A stretch of 43,383 bases of DNA from Alphaproteobacteria bacterium (GTDB lineage Bacteria > Pseudomonadota > Alphaproteobacteria > Micavibrionales > Micavibrionaceae), in contig NZDE01000006.1 of NCBI GenBank assembly GCA_002690045.1, positions 1 to 43,383 of the forward strand, read 5' to 3'. Made by a program: the position numbers and the translations under genes. Under the pieces are notes generated by a model. That model saw only the letters and a program-made list of their open reading frames with translations. It did not search any database and was not told where the DNA came from. Below are positions 1 to 7,498 of this stretch, piece after piece (the first letter of the stretch is position 1; every line of letters starts with the position of its first letter).

Positions 1-28
1 GTTACACGCTTTGCTTTTGGGACAAAAA

Positions 29-280
29 ATGCGTTTTGTTAGCTTTAAAGTGCTGTTTTATTATTTCTTGGTTTATTTCTTAACGGTGTCTTTTACCTTG
101 GATGATGCCTTTAGTTCTAGTAGCGCGTTTAGAGAGAATATTCTTTATGGCGGCGGTTTGGCCGTGTTCTTGCCGACGGGCGTGGGTGGATTTTTCAATA
201 GCTGCGGTCCAGTCATTCTTCAATGTGGCGCAGCGGGATGGTTTTTACATTATCGTTTGAAGCGTTTTGCGAAAGGGTAA
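29..280 (+). CDS. possible small membrane protein, unrecognised
   Basis: An open frame of 84 codons from the ATG at 29 (a TTG at 11 is also possible) ends 8 bases before the next gene starts. It has a hydrophobic N-terminal segment (about residues 4-22) and a second glycine-rich hydrophobic stretch, ending in a basic tail. A weak GGGAC precedes the ATG. The close spacing to the DUF3147 gene suggests a two-gene unit. I do not recognise the family, and the left edge of the window hides its upstream context. It could be a chance open frame. Confidence 0.3.
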   Translation: MRFVSFKVLFYYFLVYFLTVSFTLDDAFSSSSAFRENILYGGGLAVFLPTGVGGFFNSCGPVILQCGAAGWFLHYRLKRFAKG

Positions 281-288
281 GGGTATAT

Positions 289-639
289 ATGGGGTTTGCA
301 CTATTTAAGGCATTATTGTCAGGCATTATTATTGCTGCGGTGTCAGAAGTCACGAAACGTAGTGCGGCGCTGGGCGCGTTGATTGCCTCTTTACCGATTG
401 TGTCCGTTTTGGCGATGATCTGGATTTGGATTGAAACGAAGGATAGCGCGCGGATTGCTGACCATGCGGAAGCGACATTTTGGCTCGTTCTGCCATCGCT
501 GCCGATGTTTCTTATATTGCCCGCTTTACTGCGCCATGGCGTGCATTTCTTTATTGCGCTTGGTGTATCTTGCGCTGTAACGGTTGTGCTTTATTTCGTC
601 ATGATTTGGGGACTAAAAAAGTTTGGAATTGAGCTGTAA
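289..639 (+). CDS. DUF3147 family inner-membrane protein
   Basis: A 116-aa protein with four predicted membrane segments. The start at 289 is chosen because GGGTAAGGG lies just upstream and because the first residues (MGFALFKALLSG) match the usual beginning of the family; the longer frame from 223 has no such site. The central signature SEVTKRSAALGALIASLPIV, the following tryptophan-rich helix ending in ETKD, and FWLVLPSLPMF are typical of DUF3147 proteins, which are membrane proteins of unknown function. Its last 41 bases overlap the 3' end of the opposite-strand PQ-loop gene, so the two are convergent. Confidence 0.8.
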   Translation: MGFALFKALLSGIIIAAVSEVTKRSAALGALIASLPIVSVLAMIWIWIETKDSARIADHAEATFWLVLPSLPMFLILPALLRHGVHFFIALGVSCAVTVVLYFVMIWGLKKFGIEL

Positions 640-979
640 ACCAATTCTCACTTTTCGAACTGTTGGTGTTGGGCGGCGGCCCATAACGATAAAAACGGTT
701 ATAGATCGTCAGCCCCAATATTGTCGCGGCGGCTAAAAAGTCGATGCCAAAAACCAACATAGTAATCGGGTCTTTTAAATGTACGCAGGCATAGGTGAAA
801 GACACGCCGGCTTCGCTTGCCCATATAAGCCATGTTGATATTGGTGTGCTGATTGAATGACCTGTAGAACGAATGAGAGTCCAAATTTGCGGACCATATC
901 CAAAAGCTGCAATCGCGGCCATAAAGCTATATAGAATTGTTAAGTAACCTTCAAATGAGTATAAAAATAAAAACTTCAT
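599..979 (-). CDS. PQ-loop / SemiSWEET-like small membrane protein
   Basis: About 126 aa with three hydrophobic segments. The first repeat contains the proline-glutamine pair (GYGPQIWTLIRSTGHS-IS) followed by a second helix (STWLIWASEAGVSFTYA) and a third (ITMLVFGIDFLAAATILGLTIY). This three-helix plan with a PQ motif is that of SemiSWEET/PQ-loop carriers, which work as dimers to move sugars or other small solutes; the substrate here is unknown. The start at 979 is preferred over 991 because the protein then begins MKFLFLY, but no strong ribosome site separates the two. The C-terminal 30 residues are hydrophilic and lie in the overlap with the DUF3147 gene. Confidence 0.7.
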   Translation of the reverse strand: MKFLFLYSFEGYLTILYSFMAAIAAFGYGPQIWTLIRSTGHSISTPISTWLIWASEAGVSFTYACVHLKDPITMLVFGIDFLAAATILGLTIYNRFYRYGPPPNTNSSKSENWFTAQFQTFLVPKS

Positions 980-1014
980 ACCCACCACCATAGGTTTATT
1001 ATGTTAATTTTTGT

Positions 1015-2016
1015 TTAAGATAATAGTATATACGCAGCGTAGATAATTATAAGACCTGCTGAATTTATGCAGACAAGCATAAAGGGTGTACGGCCTTGAT
1101 GCATGATTTTCTTTATCGGTGTTTTTAGGCCGACTGCTGTTAGCGCAATCATTAATGCCCAGCTTGACCCTGTCTTTAGAATTTGACGAATATCTTCGCT
1201 GATAAAACCAAGTGCGTTGAGTAATAGTAAAGCGATAAAGCCAAGTAGGAATAGTGGGAATTGGAAGCGCGGTTTTTCGATTGCGCCTGAGTTGTCATGA
1301 CGGATGAGTATAGATAGTAATAATAAAACAGGTATGAGCATGAAAACGCGGATGAGTTTTACTAAAATTGCGCCGTCCCCTATATCGGGCGATAGGCTGT
1401 AGCCTGCGCCAACAACCTGCGCGACATCATGAATTGTCCCGCCAATGAATAAGGCGGCTTTATCATTTGAAAAGGGCAGTAATGGAATGATAAACGGATA
1501 GGCAAGCATCGCGCATGTACCAATGGCGGTTACGGCAATGACGGCGGCGGCAGTTTGCTCATCATTTTCTTTGTTCTGGGGCAATAGCGCAGCAATCGCC
1601 ATCGCTGCTGATGCGCCGCATATTGCCGTTGCGCCGCCGAGCAAAAGGCCTAGGTTGTGGCTGAGTTTTAAATGTTTTGCGGTAAGTAAGCTAATGAAAA
1701 TGGTCGCAATAGTCGCGATGATGATAAGGGCTAGCGTCGCTATCCCAAGGCCAGACAAATCAGAAAAGGCAAAGCGCGCGCCAAGTAAAATAACCCCAAG
1801 GCGCAAAATCATCTTGGATGAGAAATTAATCCCGACACCAAAAGGCGCGTATTTTTTGGCAAATGGGTTACACAGAAAGCCTATGCCTAAACATGATAGC
1901 ATTACGGGCAGATGTAAAGCCGTTCCGCCAAATTTCGCGATAGCCGTCAGGGCGGCGCATAGGATGATGCCAGAAATAAGCGGGGTATAACGGTTTAACT
2001 GTAAATATTTATGCAT
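1015..2016 (-). CDS. YeiH/UPF0324 family transporter (putative sulfate exporter, PSE family)
   Basis: A 333-aa polytopic membrane protein of the usual family length, about ten hydrophobic helices. Family marks include LRLGVILLGARFAFSDL, the glycine/alanine-rich segment LLLGGATAICGASAAMAIAA, and FIGGTIHDVAQVVGAGY. These are hallmarks of the YeiH family (Cons_hypoth698). The family is named putative sulfate exporter, but the substrate is not firmly established and I do not assign one. It starts at the ATG at 2016 and is divergent from the small gene at 2154. A link with the sulfation and sulfur-uptake genes elsewhere in this window is possible but not shown by the sequence. Confidence 0.85.
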   Translation of the reverse strand: MHKYLQLNRYTPLISGIILCAALTAIAKFGGTALHLPVMLSCLGIGFLCNPFAKKYAPFGVGINFSSKMILRLGVILLGARFAFSDLSGLGIATLALIIIATIATIFISLLTAKHLKLSHNLGLLLGGATAICGASAAMAIAALLPQNKENDEQTAAAVIAVTAIGTCAMLAYPFIIPLLPFSNDKAALFIGGTIHDVAQVVGAGYSLSPDIGDGAILVKLIRVFMLIPVLLLLSILIRHDNSGAIEKPRFQFPLFLLGFIALLLLNALGFISEDIRQILKTGSSWALMIALTAVGLKTPIKKIMHQGRTPFMLVCINSAGLIIIYAAYILLS

Positions 2017-2153
2017 GGATGTGTTTTATAAGCTCGGTAATTTTTTATTCAATATAAGGGGTTTATAAGAAATTAAAATATTTTTCTTGCATTATTATGG
2101 AAATTAAATTACTTTACTATCCATAGGATACAAACTGACTAGGGGAAAAGAAC

Positions 2154-2399
2154 ATGTCTTATGTACGATTAAAAGGGCCAGAAGTGGCAGAAGGTCAAGA
2201 TACAGATGCGGCGATTAAAGCGCATATCACATCGCTCGCACAAAAGTTTTCAGGGATTGATAAAAAAGATAAAGGCGCCATTTTTTCAAGTGTGAAAACG
2301 GACCCGCTAGCGCAAGGTGCAAGCATTGTTCTTTGTGCACGTATCAGTGGGACGCCAACAAAAGACCAAAAATCATTTTTGGCGAATTATAAAGTTTAA
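2154..2399 (+). CDS. hypothetical 81-aa protein
   Basis: A small soluble protein (MSYVRLKGPEVAEGQD...), without signal peptide or membrane segment, behind a GGGGAAAAG ribosome site. A strong intrinsic terminator follows 30 bases after the stop, so this is most likely a stand-alone transcription unit and a real gene. The composition is mixed polar with a lysine-rich middle. I do not recognise the family. Confidence 0.65.
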   Translation: MSYVRLKGPEVAEGQDTDAAIKAHITSLAQKFSGIDKKDKGAIFSSVKTDPLAQGASIVLCARISGTPTKDQKSFLANYKV

Positions 2400-2428
2400 A
2401 GATCGAGGCACCGCTTCGAGGGGTTGAG

Positions 2429-2458
2429 AAAGGGACGCGGGGGGGCGTCCCTTTTTTT
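2429..2458 (+). terminator. intrinsic terminator of the 81-aa gene
   Basis: A 10-bp perfect stem (AAAGGGACGC pairing with GCGTCCCTTT) closes a G-rich loop and runs directly into a tract of seven T. It has no T-tract on the opposite strand, so it acts on the plus strand only. Confidence 0.9.
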
Positions 2459-2476
2459 ATTCAGAATGAATATGTT

Positions 2477-4675
2477 TTAGCGTGGTTGCATCGCGCTGGC
2501 GGATTTTGCAAGGCGCACCAGTTGGATGAATTCGCTGCGGTAACCGAACAGGTCATCCCCTTTGCCACTTTGGGCGAGGTCGATAACGCGGTCATAGGTC
2601 ATATGTCCTACATATTTACTGCCTTTTAGAAGCTGCCCGAAGCCTGCGACAGCGGTCGCGAATTGGACGTCATCAGGTGCGGACGGCACTAAACATTGTG
2701 TGTTTTCGCGGCAGTCTTGCAAAAATTTGTAATCGTTTATAATTGGCGTTGTAATCAAATTTGATACATCCTCATTTGGTAATTTGTAACGGATTTTGAG
2801 GAAGGCAATTTCCGTATCAAAGTTCGCCTTATTGTGAATGTTATCAAGATTGTATTTTTGTTCGCTATTATCGGCTGTGCCATAGCGAAGGTCATCAACC
2901 ATTTTTTGTGCGCCTACAGGGGTGTATTCATAAATAGCGGTGACGCTGTGGCCTGCGCCAATGTCGCCTGCATCAACGGCATCATTGTTGAAATCTTCGC
3001 GGTTTAGGGCGCGTGTTTCGTAACCAACTAGACGATATTCAGACACTTGCGCTGGGTTAAATTCAATTTGAATTTTCACGTCTTTGGCGATTGGAAAGAG
3101 GGTTGAACTTGCTTCTTCAACCAAAACCTTGCGCGCTTCGTTAAGGTTGTCGATATAAGTGGCAACGCCGTTGCCATTTTGCGCCAAGCTTTGCATCATA
3201 TGGTCATTGTAATTGCCATTGCCAAAACCAAGGACGGACAGGAACACGCCTTTTTCGCGTTTGCGTTCAACGAAGTCTTGTAATTCGTCACGGTTTTGAA
3301 TGCCAACATTGAAGTCTCCATCAGTGGCGAGAATAACGCGGTTAACGGCGTTCTCATCAAAGTTTTGTTCAGCAAGCTGATAGGCTAGATTAATACCTGC
3401 CGCACCAGCCGTAGACCCACCTGCAGAGAGGCGATCAAACGCTGCGATTATTTTCGCTTTATCAGATACTTTTGTGGGTTCAAGCACTGTACCCGCTGCC
3501 CCCGCATAAACGGCAATCGCCACGGTGTCATCAGGATTTAGGCTGTCGAGCAGCATTTTCATTGAGTTTTTTACCAAAGGCAATTTGTTCGGTGCGTTCA
3601 TAGAGCCTGATACATCAAGTAGGAAGACAATATTGCTTTTTGGTTTCTCGTCCACAATGTCGTAGCCTTTTATGCCGATATGCATGAGTTTTTTACCTTC
3701 ATGCCATGGGCTGTCAGTTACGGTAACGCTTGGTTTGAATGGCTGGGTTTTATCTTCCGGCACAGCGTAATCATAATTAAAATAATTGATCAGCTCTTCG
3801 ATGCGGACAGCGTCTTTTTGTGGCAGGACGCCGCTATTCAACTGGCTGCGCATGAAGCTGTAAGATGCGGTATCAACATCAACGGAGAAAGTCGATACTG
3901 GCTCCGCACTTACCGCTTTAAATGTGTTTTCTTTGAAATCTTCAAACTTATCACGGCCGACATCTTGGTAATATTGTGGTTGGATTTCTTCTTCCAACAC
4001 CAAGGCATCACTTTCCATCGGTTTAACCGTTGGCATCGGCATTGGCTGAATATTTAGGCGCTGTTTGGCAGCTTCATCCTTGCTGTGATATGTGCCCGTC
4101 ATACCTTGCGCGGTTGGTGCCATTGGCGCGGCTTGCATGTCCATCGCGCGGCTTTCTATGCGTTGGCGCTTTGGCTCTGCTGCTTTTTCTTTCTGTGCTG
4201 GGGCAAAATTGTTCTTTGCGCCTTTTGTACTTTCAAGGTCTTGTTTTTTGCGCTCTTCTAGTGCTTGGCGATATATGTTGGCAGGCGCTGTTTTGTTTTT
4301 TACGGAGGCATTTTGTGGCGAGCCAACTTCATATGTCATGTCTGTAAATGTGTTTTGACTGACACCAAATTGCGGCGCCATATTAAGGCCAATGCCAGCG
4401 ACTATGATGACGGCGGCTGCGGTGGCCATGCCACCATAAATGAATTTTTTGCGTGATTTCTCTGCCATGGGATCTCTCCTTTGTGTATCGGTTTTGTCAT
4501 TTGCTATACCGATAAGACGACGGAAGAATCCAAATCCTTGGGAATTTTTTTCTTTTTCTTTTTGATGGGCCCCAAATTCAGCCATGGCAAGGTTTAACGC
4601 ACGTTTTTTGGCGTTTGCATCTGGCGTTGGAATGTCTAAATTTTCTAAAATCTTGTCGAGCTTTTGGTCATCCAT
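2477..4675 (-). CDS. membrane-anchored VWA-domain protein (YfbK-like) coupled to an ECF sigma factor
   Basis: 732 aa from the ATG at 4675, chosen because GGAAAGGAGC sits 8 bases before it; the longer frame from 4693 lacks this. Residues 1-75 are charged and probably cytoplasmic, a membrane segment spans about 79-98 (GGMATAAAVIIVAGIGL), then a low-complexity Pro/Met/Gln linker of about 140 residues, the vWF_A N-terminal domain (about 240-340), a VWA domain with the metal site DVSGS (about 354-358), and a C-terminal DUF3520-like domain. Family members such as E. coli YfbK are about 575 aa, so this one has a longer N-terminus. The start codon overlaps the stop of the sigma gene, implying coupled translation. 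By position, the cytoplasmic tail could act as the anti-sigma partner; that is inference. Confidence 0.85.
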   Translation of the reverse strand: MDDQKLDKILENLDIPTPDANAKKRALNLAMAEFGAHQKEKEKNSQGFGFFRRLIGIANDKTDTQRRDPMAEKSRKKFIYGGMATAAAVIIVAGIGLNMAPQFGVSQNTFTDMTYEVGSPQNASVKNKTAPANIYRQALEERKKQDLESTKGAKNNFAPAQKEKAAEPKRQRIESRAMDMQAAPMAPTAQGMTGTYHSKDEAAKQRLNIQPMPMPTVKPMESDALVLEEEIQPQYYQDVGRDKFEDFKENTFKAVSAEPVSTFSVDVDTASYSFMRSQLNSGVLPQKDAVRIEELINYFNYDYAVPEDKTQPFKPSVTVTDSPWHEGKKLMHIGIKGYDIVDEKPKSNIVFLLDVSGSMNAPNKLPLVKNSMKMLLDSLNPDDTVAIAVYAGAAGTVLEPTKVSDKAKIIAAFDRLSAGGSTAGAAGINLAYQLAEQNFDENAVNRVILATDGDFNVGIQNRDELQDFVERKREKGVFLSVLGFGNGNYNDHMMQSLAQNGNGVATYIDNLNEARKVLVEEASSTLFPIAKDVKIQIEFNPAQVSEYRLVGYETRALNREDFNNDAVDAGDIGAGHSVTAIYEYTPVGAQKMVDDLRYGTADNSEQKYNLDNIHNKANFDTEIAFLKIRYKLPNEDVSNLITTPIINDYKFLQDCRENTQCLVPSAPDDVQFATAVAGFGQLLKGSKYVGHMTYDRVIDLAQSGKGDDLFGYRSEFIQLVRLAKSASAMQPR

Positions 4676-5204
4676 AATGGTGCTCCTTTCCAAATTGCGC
4701 GCTTAATTTTTTACGCGCCTCGTGTATGCGCCATGAAATTGTACTTTCTTTACAGCCGAGAATATCCCCCGCTTCTTTATGCGATAACCCTTCGGCGTGG
4801 ACGAGGATTATGGCTTCGCGCTCCCCTTCGGGCAGGGCTGATATAGCGGTGAGGATTTCACGGTTATATACGGCTTCTTCGCCTTGGGCATTTGTTTTGA
4901 CGCTTTCCATCGCATCTGGATTTTCAGGGTGGCGGCTTTGGCTTTTGTACCAATCCTTGGCGCAGTTTATAACCAAACGGTACAGCCAGCTTGAAAAGGC
5001 TGATTTACCTTTAAATTGGTCTAAACTACGCGCCAATTTTATGCATGCGTTCTGCGTGATGTCTTCCGCATCAGCGACCCGCCCGCAATATTTATAAGCG
5101 AAGGCATAGATCACATCATAATAATGTGCCATTAACTGTTCAAAGGCGCGAGTATCACCCTTTTGTGCGCGTTTGATAATGTCGTCTTCATTATCTATCT
5201 TCAT
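4668..5204 (-). CDS. ECF-type RNA polymerase sigma factor
   Basis: 178 aa, the normal length for the extracytoplasmic-function sigma group. Region 2 is seen in AFEQLMAHYYDVIYAFAYKY...DAEDITQNACIKLARSL with FSSWLYRLVINCAKDWYKS, and region 4 in LPEGEREAIILVHAEGLSHK with EAGDILGCKESTISWRIHEARKKL, a helix-turn-helix. It should direct RNA polymerase to a small regulon in response to an envelope or other signal. No classical zinc-binding anti-sigma gene follows; the next gene is the membrane VWA protein, overlapping by 8 bases. No convincing self-recognised promoter was found upstream. Confidence 0.93.
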   Translation of the reverse strand: MKIDNEDDIIKRAQKGDTRAFEQLMAHYYDVIYAFAYKYCGRVADAEDITQNACIKLARSLDQFKGKSAFSSWLYRLVINCAKDWYKSQSRHPENPDAMESVKTNAQGEEAVYNREILTAISALPEGEREAIILVHAEGLSHKEAGDILGCKESTISWRIHEARKKLSAQFGKEHHYG

Positions 5205-5302
5205 TTCGGCCGTCCTTAATATTAAGACGATGGATAGTATACATTCCTTGGGTGATTTTTTTTAGTGGTAATTTTCGCGGGTAAAAACATCAAGGCAACG
5301 CA

Positions 5303-5342
5303 TTGACATATATGTATCATTTATCTAAAACAGTTTAGATAA
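5303..5342 (+). promoter_or_regulatory. promoter with a palindromic operator-like site
   Basis: TTGACA at 5303-5308, a 17-base spacer and TAAAAC at 5326-5331 make a good sigma70-type promoter for the 104-aa gene. The -10 lies inside a perfect 9+9 bp inverted repeat: TTATCTAAA (5321-5329), four bases ACAG, TTTAGATAA (5334-5342). The position suggests a repressor site; the regulator is unknown. Confidence 0.6.
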
Positions 5343-5368
5343 TAAGTAATTTTAGGGAGCAGGCTTAC

Positions 5369-5683
5369 ATGATTTTAACTACAATTTTTGGTACAGCAGG
5401 TTTGTGCGCTGGTGGTACTTTTGGCGCTTTTGCTGATGCATTTGATGGTAAGCCTTTTAGATATGCAGTTATTTGTGGCGCTTTAGCGGGCGGCGTTGGC
5501 GCTGCTGGCGGTTATTTTGCGGATCATGCGGCAGGAAATTTTGATGAGCCTGCGCCGCAAGTGATTACGGCAGATCAACAAAAATCTATCTCAGAGTGTT
5601 TTTCGGATGCACCTGATGGCATGGATTCGGTAATTACGCTAGCAAGCGATGGCACCGTAAAGTGTTTATACGCGCCTAAATAA
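5369..5683 (+). CDS. hypothetical glycine-rich membrane protein
   Basis: 104 aa preceded by AGGGAGC. Two short glycine/alanine-rich hydrophobic segments (ILTTIFGTAGLCAGGTFGAF and YAVICGALAGGVGAAGGYFA) resemble a glycine-zipper pair, followed by a soluble tail of about 45 residues with two cysteines (ISECFSDA and VKCLYAPK) that could form a disulfide if exported. Family unknown. Its promoter overlaps a palindrome, so its expression is probably controlled. The gene is divergent from the sigma factor operon. Confidence 0.6.
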   Translation: MILTTIFGTAGLCAGGTFGAFADAFDGKPFRYAVICGALAGGVGAAGGYFADHAAGNFDEPAPQVITADQQKSISECFSDAPDGMDSVITLASDGTVKCLYAPK

Positions 5684-5852
5684 CAGGCAAAACCTTCCTT
5701 ATAAATGAATATGTACATATTTGCGGCATAACTGCGGCTAACATATTGATGTAATATTAGAAAATATAAATACAAGAAATTGTAACTTTATGTCAATTTT
5801 ATATTGCCATATGGTAATATAGATGCTAATCTGTGCTTAATAATAAGAAGAA

Positions 5853-6650
5853 ATGTTTAACAGGTTAAGGACACACGGGGGCGTTGTGGCAAGTTTAATC
5901 AATCCATTATTGGCACTTATTGCAACCGGACATGCATTTGATAAGCATGTTTTGGGTAAAGATGGCGGCGACCGTGAGTTTTCCGACCGCCGTTTTGGCG
6001 CGCCGCTTAACGTTGCCTCTTATAAGGATGCAGCCAAATTATTGCAGGATATTGTCCGTGATAAAGAGAATACGGTGATTGCCTATAATGCTGATGAATG
6101 TTTGGTTAGTTTGGCGAACACCGCAAAGAATGTATATATCGCGATAGATGCCAAGGCTGGTGATGGTGATTGTGGGTCTTTTTATCGTCCACAGAACCCG
6201 TCTAATAACCCAGAGCAAACTTTAGATTGTTTGGTACGCAAGACAGAAAAATTTGCAGCAAGTGAACATAGCTATACATTTGCAACTAAACCTGAAGAAG
6301 TTTCAAAAATGGTTGATGAATTTACGCAGAAAATTCGTGTCTGCCGTCAGGCGATTCGTCGTTTGAAGGAACCTGAGGTGCGCGAAGTCATTGATATGCT
6401 GAATAAGCGCGAAGAAACTTTAGACGCGCAAGCTGAAGCAAAAGCGAATAAGCGCACAGAAGATAAAATTGCTGAAGCGTTTATTCGTTTTGCGAAGAAG
6501 GCCGCCCCTGAAGATTATGATATCGAGATTTCAGGCGAAGGCCGCGCAACAGTGACTTATATTCAAAAAGAAGATTTGAAAGAAGTTCAGCTAAGTGAGC
6601 GTAATACGAAAAAAGTTGTACAGGCGCTTAACTTGGCAGTGCCTGCTTAA
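5853..6650 (+). CDS. hypothetical 265-aa cytoplasmic protein
   Basis: The protein begins MFNRLRTHGGVVASLINPLL after AAGAAG; a GTG at 5886 is an alternative start. It has no signal peptide. The middle is mixed, residues about 160-215 are rich in charged residues and look helical or coiled coil (RLKEPEVREVIDML, EETLDAQAEAKANKRTEDK), and the C-terminus (YDIEISGEGRATVTYIQKED) looks like a small beta unit. Three or four cysteines lie in the first 120 residues. I do not recognise the family. It is convergent with the CysQ-like gene, only 9 bases apart. Confidence 0.6.
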   Translation: MFNRLRTHGGVVASLINPLLALIATGHAFDKHVLGKDGGDREFSDRRFGAPLNVASYKDAAKLLQDIVRDKENTVIAYNADECLVSLANTAKNVYIAIDAKAGDGDCGSFYRPQNPSNNPEQTLDCLVRKTEKFAASEHSYTFATKPEEVSKMVDEFTQKIRVCRQAIRRLKEPEVREVIDMLNKREETLDAQAEAKANKRTEDKIAEAFIRFAKKAAPEDYDIEISGEGRATVTYIQKEDLKEVQLSERNTKKVVQALNLAVPA

Positions 6651-6659
6651 TCTTTATAC

Positions 6660-7493
6660 TCACGGATAATCCGAAATATTCCCAAAGGCAATGAAATGCG
6701 GGTTTTTGAAGTCTTTCTTTTTATAAAGAAGCTCTTTATGGCTGCCTTGCACGACGACATGGCCGCCTGCGCCCTTTAAGATGGCGTGACCGGCGGCTGT
6801 ATCCCACTCCATTGTTGTACCATAGCGCGGGTAAATATCGGCCTTGCCCTCGGCAATCAGGCAAAATTTAATCGAACTCGACATGGTTTTGATGTCTTTA
6901 ATGTTATTGGCGGCGATGAACGCGTCATCATCAGCGCTGCGGTGAAGTTGACTGGCGACAAGGGTAAGGCCGTCTTTTTTATTGGCGCTGCGTGTGTGGA
7001 TGGCCGCGGTGTTTTTGCCTTCGCGCTTATGGCTTTTGCCGTCTCTATCATTGTAGTAGGTTATATCACTTAGCGGGATGTATACAACGCCGAAAACAGG
7101 TTTTTGGTCTTCAATAAGGGCTATGTTGACGGTGAATTGGCCCGTGCGGTTAATAAAGCTCTTTGTGCCATCCATAGGGTCAACGAGCCAGAATATATTA
7201 TCAATTTTTGCGGTGGCGGCGGATTCTTCGGATATGACGGGAATATCGGGGGTTAGTTTTTGTAACGCTGCGACAATTAATGTATTTGATTCTTTGTCCG
7301 CAGATGTGACGGGGGAATGGTCGGCTTTTTCGCTGGCCGTGTTGTCTACCTTATTGTAATGGGCCAGCAGGATTTCGCCTGCCTGATGGGTAATGGCAAT
7401 GATGTCTTCGGCTGACCAATCAGCGGCTTGGCTTTTGAGTGGTGTGATGAAAAGGGTGCAGATTAAGAAACTCAGGGTCAGGAATAGTCTCAT
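6660..7493 (-). CDS. cysQ: exported CysQ-like 3'(2'),5'-bisphosphate nucleotidase (PAP phosphatase)
   Basis: 277 aa of the inositol-monophosphatase superfamily. Metal ligands are present: SEES (E89, E90), DPMDGT (D105, D108) and WDTAAG (D231). The stretch SSIKFCLIAEGKADIYPR is specific to the CysQ/BPNT branch, which removes the 3'-phosphate from PAP, the by-product of PAPS-dependent sulfotransferases. The odd point is a clear Sec signal peptide: basic MR, a hydrophobic core LFLTLSFLICTLFITPL and a likely cut after SQA (residue 23). E. coli CysQ has none and is cytoplasmic. It starts 5 bases after the stop of the Tat-leader sulfotransferase and is the last gene of that operon, which fits removal of PAP where the sulfotransferases act, in the periplasm. 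Confidence 0.9.
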   Translation of the reverse strand: MRLFLTLSFLICTLFITPLKSQAADWSAEDIIAITHQAGEILLAHYNKVDNTASEKADHSPVTSADKESNTLIVAALQKLTPDIPVISEESAATAKIDNIFWLVDPMDGTKSFINRTGQFTVNIALIEDQKPVFGVVYIPLSDITYYNDRDGKSHKREGKNTAAIHTRSANKKDGLTLVASQLHRSADDDAFIAANNIKDIKTMSSSIKFCLIAEGKADIYPRYGTTMEWDTAAGHAILKGAGGHVVVQGSHKELLYKKKDFKNPHFIAFGNISDYP

Positions 7494-7498
7494 GGCAT

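Noticed and set aside
3680-4456. Several overlapping plus-strand open frames opposite the VWA gene.
   Set aside because: They are antisense shadows of a well-supported gene with clear domains.
5215-5260. ECF-type self-promoter upstream of the sigma factor gene (GGAAT and CGTC on the minus strand).
   Set aside because: The spacing is about 13 bases rather than the usual 16-17, and the -35 lacks the expected GGAAC.
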